DNA of 64,000 nt, from NCBI GenBank assembly GCA_963826795.1, contig CAWGYT010000030.1, positions 5,379 to 69,378 of the forward strand. Reading direction: 5' to 3'. The notes below the pieces were generated by a model. That model was not told the DNA's origin. It ran no database searches and saw nothing but the letters and a program-made list of their open reading frames with translations. The translations under genes and the position numbers were made by a program. Source of the DNA: CAWGYT01 sp963826795. GTDB lineage: Bacteria > Planctomycetota > Planctomycetia > Pirellulales > Pirellulaceae. Positions 45,872 to 56,103 of the stretch are shown piece by piece (position 1 is the stretch's first letter; every line of letters starts with the position of its first letter).

Positions 45872-48800
45872 ATGCTTCTTCACCGCACCATCCCGAACCG
45901 CCGTGTGGACGAATTTGTCGAGCGATACGAGATGGCGCGCGCCCGGGACGGGGACGTGCAGTGGGCTGCGTTCCTGCCCGATCGAACCGATGCGGAATAC
46001 CAAACGATCGGCCTGGAGTTGATGCGTGTGGATCTGGAGTGCCGCTGGGAACGCGGTCTGCCGGTTTCCGTGCAGGACTATCGTGCCACGCATGCCGACC
46101 TGCTTCGCGACCCGGGCGCGATTCGCGAACTGGCGTTCGAAGAATATCGCCTCCGCCTGCAGTCAGGCGAAGATGTCGAGCCGACCGAATACGTCGAACG
46201 ATACCAGATTGACACCGCTCGATGGCCACGCACGAATGCCCCCTTGGATGTCGGGACGTCCGCGAAATCGCTGGCCAGCCTGCAACCCGAGGTGATACGG
46301 CTGGCCGACGCGATTCAGCTGTTCCCTCAGGTTGGTGAGACGTTCGGCCAATTTCGCATTCTGGAACAGCTGGGAGAGGGTTCCTTCGGGCGAGTTTACC
46401 TTGCCAGCCAAGGGGAACTGGCCTCGCGCGACGTGGTGCTCAAGATCACCTCGACACGGTCGGTCGAGCCCGATCGGCTCGCCCGACTCCAGCATACGAA
46501 CATCGTCCCGATCTTTTCGTTTCATCAGCAGGGTTCGCTGTTTGCCATCTGCATGCCGCTGCTCGGTACGAAAACCTTGGCCGACGCGATCTGCGCGCGT
46601 CGCCGGCTCGCTGGAATGCCGCCGACCGGCGAATTTCTCGCTCGTCTCCTGCGTGGATCTCGCGAGTGTGAGGCCGGTGACGGCGAGGCGAACGGGTTCG
46701 ATCACCTTGCCGAGGCACGGCTGGATCAAATCGCCGCGATGAGTTTCGTCGAGGCGAGCATTACGATGGCGATCGAGCTGGCCGAGGGCCTTGCCCACGC
46801 ACATGACCGAGGCGTCGTGCACCGCGACTTGAAACCGGCGAACGTGTTGCTGACGAAAGAGGGTCGGCCGATGTTGCTGGACTTCAATGTTTCAGACGAC
46901 ACGGCGGTCGGCGAGCAGGCGTGTCAATTCGTCGGCGGCACATTGCCCTACATGGCGCCGGAACACTTGCGGGCACTCGAAACAGGTCGGGGAATCGACA
47001 TCCGCAGCGACGTGTACTCGTTTGGCGTCAATCTCTGTGAATTGCTGACTGGATGCCGTCCGATCCGATCGGCGAGCGATGTGGAGGCCACGGCGGCCAC
47101 CGCGTCAGATACAGACTCTGGCGGTGCGGTCCTTGACGAATCCTGCGCCGCCGCGAATTCGGAGTGCCTTGCCTCGGCGAACATCGAAGTTCGCGCACTT
47201 CCCAAGATGCTTCCCCCGGATGTCGCGTCGATCATCTCCCGCTGTCTGGAGCCCGATCCTGCCCTGCGTTACCAGTCGATGCACCAGGTCCTTGAAGATC
47301 TCATTCGGCACCAGGCGAGCCGGCCACTGCGTTACGCGGCGAATACGTCATGGCGTGAACGGATCGGCAAGTGGCGGCGCCGCCATCCTCGCCTGGCCTC
47401 ACTGACGACCGTGGGCATCACGTTGTTGATCGTGATCGCCGTGGCCGTTACTCGGCTGTCGGTCCAGCATCGTGAACTGCAGCGTACCGAGGCTTATCTG
47501 GCTCTGGATAAGGTCCAGCAACGCCTTCCGATGATTCGCCTCCAGCTGAGCTCGCCTGAGTCGGACCCGCAGATGTTGGAGCAGGGCCGCGAGGCCGCAC
47601 GATCAATCCTTGATGAGCTGGGCAAGTTCACGCAGTTGGATGCGATCCCGCGTTCGCCGGACAGGCTCGATCCCGCACGGACGGGCTTGAACGCCGCGCG
47701 ATCGTCGCATGCCGCGTGGCTGGATCCCATCGATCAGCAACGCTGGCAGCACCAGGTCGCGGAACTGTTTTACCTGTTGGCGGTCGCTGAATTGCGACTG
47801 GTCCGTGCCGAGGATGAGCCTTCGCAGGGTCCTCCCTCCGCAAGCCGATATCGCCTGGCCGAATGGCTGAACCAGTGCGCCGCTGCGTGTTGGAGCGACG
47901 ACTCGCGTCAAGTCCCCAAGGCGTTTGAACTGCAGCGCGACTGGATTCACACGGTGCTCGAGGCGAAGACTGCCGATGGTCCGAGTGCTTCGTTCGCGGA
48001 GCGAATGCCGCTGAATGGCGACGCGTACGAACACTTGCTCGCGCTGGAACTGATCCGCCAGGGCCATTGCGGCGAAGCGATTCCCTTGCTGGTCCGCCTG
48101 CGCAACGAGAATCCCCACGACATTTCGGCCTGGGTGCTGCTGGGTGACGCTTATCTGTCGGTGGGAGCGGCAAGTGACGCCAAGTCATGTTACGACGCGA
48201 GCGTGGCATTGTGGCCTGACTCGCCTACCTGCTACTTTCACCGAGGCGTCTATTATCTGACTCGCCAGGATTACCCGGCGGCGATCTCGGACTTCGACCA
48301 GACGTTAGCGCGTCATTCGCAGCATCCCGGTGCGCAATTGAACCGCGGCGTGGCGTCGCTGAAGTTGCAGGATTTTGTTTCCGCGGAGCGTGACTTTTCG
48401 GCTGCCTTACGGGAGGGAGCGACGCAGACACGCGTGTTTTTCTTGCGGGCACAGGCCAGGGTCGGCCTGGGCGACCACGAGGGGGCGGCGCAAGATCGAC
48501 GACAAGGAATGCTTCGGCGCCCAACCGATCCGGTCAGTTGCATCGTCCTCGGGAACGCTTTGTTGCAGGGGGACGCGCAGGACGCGCTGGCGTGGTATCG
48601 CACGGCGCTCGCCATGGATCCCGGCTCCCACTCGGCACTCCGCAACATCGCACACGTGCTGGCGGAACGACTCGGCGAAACCGAGGCGGCGATCGAGGTG
48701 ATCGACCGCCTGGTCGCGCAATTCGGTCGTCGTCCTGAAGATCTCGTATCGCGTGGTGTACTTTACGCTCGCACGGGCAACCGGTCCGCCGCCATCTCGG

Positions 48801-49129
48801 ATGGCGAAGCGGTTTTAGCGACGGGTCAGGACGGAAAGACGTTATTTCAAGTCGCGTGCATCTACGCGCTCTGTGCCCAAGAGGGGACCGCGGACGCCGA
48901 CCGCGCGATCCAGCTCGTGGGCCAAGCGATCCAAGTCGAACCGCGTTGGTTGGAGGTTGCTCAGCGCGATCCGGACCTGGCGTCACTCCGCCGGAATGCA
49001 AAGTTTCGCGAGTTACTGCGCACTGCAAGTTCGATGCAACGTGTGATCCAATCCGTGGAAATCACCTCCCCCGGCCATCCCGTGGGCGAGCAAAATTCGG
49101 GTGTGAGCCGGCAGGATTCTGCCAGATAA
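45872..49129 (+). CDS. Transmembrane Ser/Thr protein kinase with TPR repeats
   Basis: 1085 residues from ATG 45872, 10 bp after the sigma factor stop; a TTG at 45833 inside the sigma gene is a less likely start. The N-terminal 150 residues (sigma-region-like helical lead) precede the Hanks kinase domain: P-loop GEGSFGRVY (about 171-179), VVLK, catalytic HRDLKPANVLL (about 318), DFN where most kinases have DFG, and YMAPEHL; DVYSFGVNLCELL. One membrane helix (TTVGITLLIVIAVAVTRL, about 515-535). The C-terminal half is TPR repeats (AWVLLGDAYLSVGAASDAKSCYDASVAL; CYFHRGVYYLTRQDYPAAISDFDQTL). It probably phosphorylates or senses for the sigma factor; TPRs bind partners outside the membrane. Confidence 0.94.
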   Translation: MLLHRTIPNRRVDEFVERYEMARARDGDVQWAAFLPDRTDAEYQTIGLELMRVDLECRWERGLPVSVQDYRATHADLLRDPGAIRELAFEEYRLRLQSGEDVEPTEYVERYQIDTARWPRTNAPLDVGTSAKSLASLQPEVIRLADAIQLFPQVGETFGQFRILEQLGEGSFGRVYLASQGELASRDVVLKITSTRSVEPDRLARLQHTNIVPIFSFHQQGSLFAICMPLLGTKTLADAICARRRLAGMPPTGEFLARLLRGSRECEAGDGEANGFDHLAEARLDQIAAMSFVEASITMAIELAEGLAHAHDRGVVHRDLKPANVLLTKEGRPMLLDFNVSDDTAVGEQACQFVGGTLPYMAPEHLRALETGRGIDIRSDVYSFGVNLCELLTGCRPIRSASDVEATAATASDTDSGGAVLDESCAAANSECLASANIEVRALPKMLPPDVASIISRCLEPDPALRYQSMHQVLEDLIRHQASRPLRYAANTSWRERIGKWRRRHPRLASLTTVGITLLIVIAVAVTRLSVQHRELQRTEAYLALDKVQQRLPMIRLQLSSPESDPQMLEQGREAARSILDELGKFTQLDAIPRSPDRLDPARTGLNAARSSHAAWLDPIDQQRWQHQVAELFYLLAVAELRLVRAEDEPSQGPPSASRYRLAEWLNQCAAACWSDDSRQVPKAFELQRDWIHTVLEAKTADGPSASFAERMPLNGDAYEHLLALELIRQGHCGEAIPLLVRLRNENPHDISAWVLLGDAYLSVGAASDAKSCYDASVALWPDSPTCYFHRGVYYLTRQDYPAAISDFDQTLARHSQHPGAQLNRGVASLKLQDFVSAERDFSAALREGATQTRVFFLRAQARVGLGDHEGAAQDRRQGMLRRPTDPVSCIVLGNALLQGDAQDALAWYRTALAMDPGSHSALRNIAHVLAERLGETEAAIEVIDRLVAQFGRRPEDLVSRGVLYARTGNRSAAISDGEAVLATGQDGKTLFQVACIYALCAQEGTADADRAIQLVGQAIQVEPRWLEVAQRDPDLASLRRNAKFRELLRTASSMQRVIQSVEITSPGHPVGEQNSGVSRQDSAR

Positions 49130-49141
49130 TACGAGCCGACA

Positions 49142-52100
49142 ATGACCACCTTGCTGAATTGGCTACGCACGACCTGCGCACGACGCCTCCCGGGGCGACG
49201 CGCGCTGAGAGCGCGTGGTCGCGCCTTCGAACGGCTGGAAGGACGCGAGTTGCTTGACGGGGCGGGTCGAGCCAGCGGTCTGACATGGGCGGATACATCG
49301 CAGCTGACGCTGAGCTTCGCGAACGACTCCACTGACATCGCCGGAGAACCCAGCCAGTTATTCGAACGGTTCGGCACCTTGGGACGGCCCGCGGAATGGC
49401 AGAATGCGATCCTGCTCGGCTTCCAAACCTGGCTTCGATCGACGGGCAGCAACGTTGGCGTTGTCTCGGATGTCGGATCGCTGCCGTTCGGGACGCCCGG
49501 ACCTCGGACGGGCGACCACCGGTTTGGCGATATTCGCGTCGGCGCACGACCGCTCTCGGACGACGTGATGGCGATCGCCGTTGCCCATGACACCGTGGTA
49601 TCGGGAACGTGGGGCGGTGATTTGATCTTTAACAGCGACGCCGACTTCGCGAGTCTCGCTGACCTGTTTGCGGTTGCGGTTCATGAGGCAGGGCACGTCT
49701 TTGGGCTGGAACACAGCGACGATCCGCAGTCGCCGATGCACGTGCACGGCATCTCGCCCAAGACGTCGCCAACGCCGCAAGATCTCGCCGACATCCAGCG
49801 TCAGCATGGGCAGCGTGTCCCCGATTCGAATGAAGGTCCCCACGGCAACGAAACTCCCCGGACGGCAACGCCGCTGGAACTGAGCTTGAACCCGGCGCTT
49901 GACGTTTCGGCGAAGACTCACCTCGTTTATGGCGATATCACGACCTCCGACGACGTGGACGTGTTTTCGCTGTCGTTGCCCACGCGCACGCGGGCGCGAT
50001 CACGGTCCGGCTGCAATCCCGACAGATCAGCTTGCTGGCCCCGTCACTCCGCATCTCAACGGTCGATGGCACCGAAATTGCCAGGACCGAGTCGCGGCGT
50101 GTGGGAGGGGCGACGGTGGAGATCCTGATTGACGATCCGGTGCCGGGTGGAACGTATTTGATTGAGGTTCGCGCCGCGCGGGGCACTGCCTTCGACGTCG
50201 GCGGCTATTCCCTCATCACGCGGTTCGAGGGAGACTTTGGTGTTCCGATCGCCGAAGAAACGTTGGACCTCTTGACGGTGGCACGTGAACGCAAGATCAC
50301 GCAACGCGACCTCCAGGCGCTGCTGGCCGATCGGGAGTACCTGCTGGACGCACGAGAGAACGACGTCGACAGCATCTTGGCGGCGGTCAATCTACCGCCC
50401 CAAGTGGGATTCGAATTGTATTCCCACTATGAAGCGCTGGGCGCGATCTCCAGCGCTCGCGACGTGGATTACTTTTTTTTCACGGCCGCCGACGCCGATG
50501 ATTCGGTCTCGCCCTATCTGCATTTAACGGTTCGTCCCCTCGAACTGGCCGGCTTGATCCCCAGCGTCAGTGTGCTGGACCGACGGGGCAACGAGATCCA
50601 CGCCACCCTGCTGGTCAACGGCGGCGGCGAGGTGGTACTGCAAGCGCCGGCGATTCCCGGTGAGCGGTACTACATTCGCGTCAAGGCAGCGTCGGACAAC
50701 GGATTGTTCGATCGCGGGAATTACCGAGTGTCACTGACCTTTGTCGAAACCGCGCTCGAGCCGGTCACGTTCGCCCAGGGACACTGGCCGGCGGTAACGG
50801 AAGCACCGAGCGCGAATCCCCCGCCTTCGACGGGGCGTCCCACGGGCTCGAAGGAAGACTCCAATCGTGACGTGGTCCCTGCATTGAACGATTCGGATGC
50901 GACGGCCGCCCCGTCCGGATACGTGCTCTATGTCGCCACGCCTCAACTATTTCATTTCATCTTGCAAGCGGGACCTGCTCAAGCGGAGGGATACGAGCTC
51001 GTCCTGGCATCGCTTTTCGACGCGACCGATCGACTCGTCCACACGATGAGCGCGCCTGCGGGCGAAACCCGCACGACTCACAGTGTGTTGCTGTTGCCAG
51101 GAACGTACCGGATGCGGTTCGACTCGATCACGCTGGGTTCCCTGCGGTCGAAGCCGTTGTCGTTCCGCTTGCTCGGTCTGTCCGTTTCCGATCCCTTTGC
51201 CGTCGACCCGGACGACCCATCGTACGACCCGTTTTTCGAGTGTCCGGGCAGCGACCCCTTGTTTTGTTACCCGGGTGGGATTATCAGCGAGGACCCCTTC
51301 CTGTGGCAAGATTTCCTCGACTCGTTACCGTCCGTCCCCGACCTGGACCTTCCCGAACTGATTTCCGAGTTGTTGGGAAGCTGGTGGTATTGGTACTGGG
51401 ACCAACAAGGCACGCAGTTCCCTCCGCTGGCGATCGACGACGGGTACCTGGCGGCGAGTGGAGTGACGCTGGTTGTCGACGCTGCGTACGGTGTCTTGGC
51501 CAACGATTTCTTCGATCCCGCCGCGCACGTTACGGCGAGTCTGTACGATGACGTGGAAGTTGGGATGCTGACGGTGCAGGATGACGGTGGCTTCAGCTAC
51601 CAGCCGCCGCCCGGATTCTCGGGTGATGTCCGATTCTACTATCAGGCATTCGCGCTTCAACAGGGTTCGCCCATCGCGACGGTGACGATTCGCGTCCTTC
51701 CTGAAGAGACGCTTCCCGGTGATTTCGACGGCAGCGATGCGGTGGACGTCGAGGACATCGATCTGTTGTGCGAAGCCATTCGTTTCGACGACGATTCGGC
51801 CATCTTTGACTTGAATTTGGATGGCTTCGTCAACTCCCGCGATTGGCAGATGATGTTGGCCTTGATTCTCGGAACCACGGCGGGTGATGCCAACCTCGAC
51901 GGCCGTTTCAACTCCGAGGATTTGGTGGCCGTCTTCTTGGTGAACGAATACGAGGATGGCGTGGTCGGTAATTCGTCGTGGGCAACCGGAGACTGGAACT
52001 GTGATGGTGAGTTCACGTCCGACGACCTGATCGCCGCATTGCAAGCCGGGAGCTACGTCGCCGAAGCGGTGGGGCTGGTAACGCCAACGACGATTCCCCG

Positions 52101-52236
52101 CCCGACCGAAGTGGCGGCCCGACTCGCGGCAGATCGCGTGGGAAACGACCGGGTCAGGCCAATCGCAGCCCATTCGGCACACGCCGGTCCGGAACTGCCA
52201 GCACGACCGCGCCATCTGCTCCGACAATTCCGGTGA
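49142..52236 (+). pseudogene. Matrixin-like metalloprotease with dockerin-like C-terminus, one frameshift
   Basis: Starts 12 bp after the kinase gene. N-terminal planctomycete motif FERLEGRELLDG, then a matrixin zinc site HEAGHVFGLEHS (HExxHxxGxxH, about residue 181) and a PPC-like sandwich (VYGDITTSDDVDVFSLSLP). The frame is lost between about 49965 and 49995 in a CGCGCACGCGGGCGCG run and resumes in the next frame (AITVRLQSRQISLL). The second part has further PPC/Ig-like domains, a cadherin-like module (about FPPLAIDDGYLAAS to VTIRVLPEE) and EF-hand/dockerin repeats (GDFDGSDAVDVEDIDLL; GDANLDGRFNSEDLVAVF; GDWNCDGEFTSDDLIAAL). Joined length is about 1030 residues. An exported zinc endopeptidase if intact. 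Its 3' end overlaps csaA on the other strand by 83 bp. Confidence 0.83.
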
Positions 52237-52492
52237 CGAGCACCTCCGATCGAAACGGCCCGATCTGTTTGGGAGGCAAGTTCACCACGGCGAGAACCTG
52301 TCGCCCCACCAACTCGTGACGGGAATATAGCGTTGTAATCTGAGCGCTCGACAGCTTCACCCCGATTGCGGGGCCAAAATCGACCTGGAGCTTGTAGGCC
52401 GGGTTGCGGGCTTCAGGGAACTCTTCCGCGGAAATGATCGTACCCACCCGCAGCTCAATCCGCTCGAAATCCGACCACGTAATCGTTTCCAT
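52154..52492 (-). CDS. csaA: CsaA-like tRNA-binding domain protein
   Basis: 112 residues from ATG 52492 (METITWSDFERIELRVG) with GGAGG upstream. It is a single tRNA-binding OB-fold domain: FERIELRVGTIISAEEFPEARNPAYKLQVDFG, GVKLSSAQITTLYSRHELVGRQVLAVVNLPPKQIGPFRSEVLV, ending VPNGLRLA. CsaA is a cytosolic homodimer with export-chaperone-like and tRNA-binding activity. The gene is convergent with the matrixin gene and shares its last 83 bp with that gene's coding end. Confidence 0.93.
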   Translation of the reverse strand: METITWSDFERIELRVGTIISAEEFPEARNPAYKLQVDFGPAIGVKLSSAQITTLYSRHELVGRQVLAVVNLPPKQIGPFRSEVLVTGIVGADGAVVLAVPDRRVPNGLRLA

Positions 52493-52722
52493 ATCGAGGT
52501 TCCTCCAAGGGACGGGAGGCCGAGCCATTTACGGGAGGGCGAGGTGTTACGGGAGCCTCGCCCTACTGATTGCGCCTCGCCCTCCCGATTGCACTCGCCC
52601 CTCCCGATTGCGCCTCGCCCCTCCCGATTGCGCCTCGGGCTGCCGTTTGAGCGTCACGCAAGATTGAACTAAGGTTTCGAAACCCTACTCTTCTCTCCCT
52701 CGGCGCTTCGGAGGTTTCGACC

Positions 52723-54543
52723 GTGCAACGATCTTTCCTTTATCGCTTCTTGCCGCTCGTCTTTGCATTCCTTCTTACGGCCTGCGTGGTTCGATCTGCC
52801 TCTGGTGACAAAACGCCCATGTTCGTGGCGTCGTTCGCGGGCTACGATCGTTTCGCTGCCGATCTGGAGATGGTGGGGGCATTGTGTGACCGACCCGCCG
52901 TTCGCCAAGCAGTCGAAGGACTGATTGCCATGTCGACTCAAGGGCGAGGGCTGGAAGGGATCGACGCGACCCAACCCTGGGGACTTGTCGTCTACGAACA
53001 TCAGGATGACATGGCCCCGATCGCGTTGCTGCCCGTGAGCGATTTCGAAGAGGTCGCCGACACGTTCGAGTTGATGACCGGGATCGAGCTGACCCAACGA
53101 TCCACGGGGGTGTTTCGATTCGACTATCTCGGCCAACGGTATTTCGTCAAGGAGAACGCCGGATACGCGATGGTCGCCCCGGAAACCGAGTTCTTCGAAT
53201 ACATCCAAGACAAGCCCTCCCGGCATCTCGAAGAACTTGCCGCTCGCTTTGACCTTGCCGCTCAAATTAACCTGCAAGCCGTTCCGATTCAAGCTCGCGA
53301 GGCTTTCCTCATCGGCTTGATGGCGAGCCCCGGCACAGACGACGCGGCACCGGGCGAAGCGGGTGACTTTCTGGAAGGCAATGAGGGTGTCGTCGCGGCG
53401 GTGGCGGAAGTGGAAAGCGAAGACGACGCTGACGACGACGACGACGATGAAGACGGCGCAGACGACGAAGAAGACGAAGAAGAAGACGAAGAAGATGATG
53501 ATGATGATGATGATGAAGTTGAAGGTGGCGAGACGGAGCTCAAGCAGATCCTGACCGAAGTCGTGGAACGTATGGGAGCCCAAACGCTGCTGATGCTCGC
53601 CCAGCAAGGCCGCTCGATCACGATCGGCGTCAAATTGGACGAGCAACAGCGTGATATTTCGTTGGACGTCCGACTAGAGGCTTTACCGGGAACGGATCTG
53701 GCTCGCCAGCTTGATGAGCTGGATCAGCGGCGTAGTCGGTTTGCAGGGTTTGTTCGGCCCGACGCCACGTTTGCCGTCAATGGCACTTTTCCGAATGCCT
53801 TGAGCCGACACGAGGACGTGATCGAAAAAACGCTGGACCAGATCCATGATCGGGTCGTGGCGCGGCTTGAGGAGGCCGAATTGCGGGATCCGGACCTGGA
53901 GTTGGCTGTGCAATCGCTGAATGATCTGCGGGAGGTTGTGCACGGCACGCTGGTTTCCGACGAGGTTGACTTTGGCGGGCAGGTGAAGTTTCGTCCCGGA
54001 GACCTGAATCTGGTGTTTGGATACCAGATCGTCAGGGACGCCCAGGCAGCGGCTGCTGTGGACCGACTGGTCACGATCCTTACGCCCCGCGACGATTCGT
54101 TCTCGATCGCCTCCACCCGTGTGGACGGAATTTCGTGGCATCAATTTCGCATGCCCGTCGACGAAGACGACGAGGCTCGGGAGGTTTTCGGCGACAAGAT
54201 GAGCTTGATGATCGGCCTGGGAGAGGATGTCCTGTACGTGGGAGTTGGCCGACAACCGGAATCGCTGATCAAGGAATGTATCGCGAATTCGTCATCCGAA
54301 GTCGGACAGGATGTTCCCGTGTTCAGGTCGGCGATTTCAGTCGGGGACTTGATTGCGGCTGCGGGTGAACTGGACACCGACCCCAAGGCCCAACAACTGA
54401 CCGCGGTTCTGGCGAAGCAAGATGGAGCTCGTCAAATTGAGATCGAGGCGACGAGCGATGACGCCTCGCTGGATTTCACGATTCGCGTCGCTCCTGGCCT
54501 GCTAAGAGCCTTTGCGGAGCTGGTTGAGGACGACCTGCGGTAA
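52723..54543 (+). CDS. Secreted or lipoprotein of unknown function with a poly-acidic linker
   Basis: 606 residues from a GTG at 52723 with GGAGGT eight bases upstream. The signal LLPLVFAFLLTAC has a lipobox-like LTAC (Cys21), so it may be a lipoprotein. Two globular halves, 30-225 and 275-606, flank an almost purely Asp/Glu stretch (about 228-268) encoded by GAC/GAT/GAA repeats. Both halves have segments such as FVASFAGYDRFAADLEMVG and PWGLVVYEHQDDMAPIALLPV that resemble large secreted planctomycete proteins of unknown role. No catalytic motif is seen. The acidic linker could bind calcium or keep the halves apart. Confidence 0.8.
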   Translation: MQRSFLYRFLPLVFAFLLTACVVRSASGDKTPMFVASFAGYDRFAADLEMVGALCDRPAVRQAVEGLIAMSTQGRGLEGIDATQPWGLVVYEHQDDMAPIALLPVSDFEEVADTFELMTGIELTQRSTGVFRFDYLGQRYFVKENAGYAMVAPETEFFEYIQDKPSRHLEELAARFDLAAQINLQAVPIQAREAFLIGLMASPGTDDAAPGEAGDFLEGNEGVVAAVAEVESEDDADDDDDDEDGADDEEDEEEDEEDDDDDDDEVEGGETELKQILTEVVERMGAQTLLMLAQQGRSITIGVKLDEQQRDISLDVRLEALPGTDLARQLDELDQRRSRFAGFVRPDATFAVNGTFPNALSRHEDVIEKTLDQIHDRVVARLEEAELRDPDLELAVQSLNDLREVVHGTLVSDEVDFGGQVKFRPGDLNLVFGYQIVRDAQAAAAVDRLVTILTPRDDSFSIASTRVDGISWHQFRMPVDEDDEAREVFGDKMSLMIGLGEDVLYVGVGRQPESLIKECIANSSSEVGQDVPVFRSAISVGDLIAAAGELDTDPKAQQLTAVLAKQDGARQIEIEATSDDASLDFTIRVAPGLLRAFAELVEDDLR

Positions 54544-54559
54544 ATCTCGCCGACACGAG

Positions 54560-54745
54560 GTTGGGAAAAGGGGGCAGGGAAAAGGCACCTGGCCCCATCC
54601 TGTTCGGCTCGATTCTCGTGTGGCAAGGGAAGATGCCCGCCGCTCGCCGGCGGGAGCTTCACGATCGCTGCGAGATCGTGCATCGGCAGGCCGCCAACGC
54701 GTCCGCCGCGAGATTGATCTGCGGGTGTCGAAAAAGAACGTTGCA
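54560..54745 (-). repeat. Inverted copy of the dispersed repeat at 34.7-34.9 kb
   Basis: The reverse complement aligns with 34728-34905 over about 175 bp with roughly 75-80 percent visible identity, including the REP hairpin GATGCCCGCCGCTCGCCGGC and the flanking GCCGAACAGGAT. It also carries a GGGAAAAGGGGGCAGG variant near 54565. Confidence 0.75.
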
Positions 54746-54754
54746 ACGAACTCA

Positions 54755-55960
54755 GACGAACTCAGACGAACTCAGACGGTCTACTTTTCCACAGACGAAC
54801 TCAGACGGTCTACTTTTCCAGACGAACTCAGACCGAACGGACTCAGACGGTCTACTTTTCAACGAACTCAGACGGTCGACGGAACGGACTCAGACGGTCT
54901 ACTTCTCGGACGACTCGACGGACGAACTCAGACGGTCTACTTCTCGACTGTCAGCTTCCGGGACGGACGAACTCAGACGGTCTACTTCCCGACTGTCAGC
55001 TTCCGGGACGCGGGAAGGCAGCCCGAGCGCGTCCAATCGGAGTCCTTTCGGGCGACAGGTGGACCAAGGAATCGTGAGCACGGATGATCGCAGATGCTAG
55101 ACCGTCTGGCGTCGTCTCTGCAGATGCTAGACCGTCTGGCGTCGTCGTCGTCGTCTTGTCGTAGACCGTCTGGGATCGTGGTTGGGGCCCCCTCATCCGG
55201 CCTTCGGCCACCTTCTCCCGCGCTGGGGAGAAGGGACGGGGTGCGGTTGTTCTTTTGCGCAGTTGGAGTAGGAACGAAGAAGGAACGCGGTACGGAGACG
55301 TGGCGCTGTCACCTCTCCCGAGGAAGAGCAAGCGGCTCCGCGCCGACGCCAGCGGTCGAGCGAACGAGACCGAACGGACTCAGACGGTCTACTTTTCAAC
55401 GAACTCAGACGACGAACTCAGACGGTCTACTTCTCGACTGTCAGCTTCCGGGACGCGGGAAGGCAGCCCGAGCGCGTCCAATCGGAGTCCTTTCGGGCGA
55501 CAGGTGGACCAAGGAATTGTGAGCACGGATGATCGCAGATGCTAGACCGTCTGGCGTCGTCGTCTTGTCGTAGACCGTCTGGGATCGTGTGGGATCGTGG
55601 TTGTCGTAGACCGTCTGGGATCGTGGTTGGGGCCCCCTCATCCGGCCTTCGGCCACCTTCTCCCGCGCCTGGGGAGAAGGGACGGGGTGCGGTTGTTTTT
55701 TGCGCGGTTGGAGTAGGAACGAAGAAGGAACGCGGTGCGGAGACGTGGCGCTGTCACCTCTCCCGAGGAAGAGTAAGCGGCTCCGCGCCGACGCCAGCGG
55801 TCGAGCGAACGAGAAGTCCGCTATCCGGGCAGTCCGCAAGTCCAAGCCGGTCTACGCAAGTCCGAGACGACCTACAGGCTCCAGAGTCATTCGACAGCAA
55901 GGGGAAGCCCCAGGCGTGACCGGCGGCGATGAGGGCACGGAAGTAGACCGTCTAAGTTCG
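54755..55960. repeat. Cluster of AGACSGTCT palindromes inside a 445-bp tandem duplication
   Basis: Perfect 9-mers AGACGGTCT or AGACCGTCT begin at 54774, 54803, 54845, 54892, 54930, 54975, 55099, 55129, 55163, 55382, 55420, 55544, 55572, 55608 and 55945. Left copies read CTCAGACGGTCTACTTTTC; right copies read GCTAGACCGTCTGGCGTCG, that is, the opposite orientation. A unit of 445 bp is repeated once (55011 = 55456, 55099 = 55544, 55184 = 55629). Three further copies lie at 63217, 63245 and 63342. Confidence 0.93.
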
Positions 55961-56103
55961 CGTCTAAGTTCGCGTCTCGTGCCATGGGAACTCTTCCTTG
56001 CGAGCCTCCGCTCGCGAGATGATCTTGCAGGATCTGGAGTTCACATTTCTTATTAAATGCCCAATTTCACCAATGTCAATCCGCGAAGATTGCGCTCGGT
56101 CGT

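Larger units (their letters stand above)
54544..56103. other. 1.5-kb gene-free, repeat-packed region
   Basis: No credible gene. It contains the inverted dispersed repeat (54560-54745), fifteen AGACSGTCT palindromes, a 445-bp tandem duplication (about 54925-55814) and two copies of the GGATGAGGGGG element. Frames here have biased, repetitive translations. The final 250 bp before the molybdenum hydroxylase gene shows nothing further except one more palindrome at 55945. Confidence 0.8.

Noticed and set aside
54561..55545. Several 100-190 codon frames rich in RRSTF/TNSDE repeats
   Set aside because: They are translations of the AGACSGTCT repeats in different frames, with no ribosome-binding sites or homology signs.
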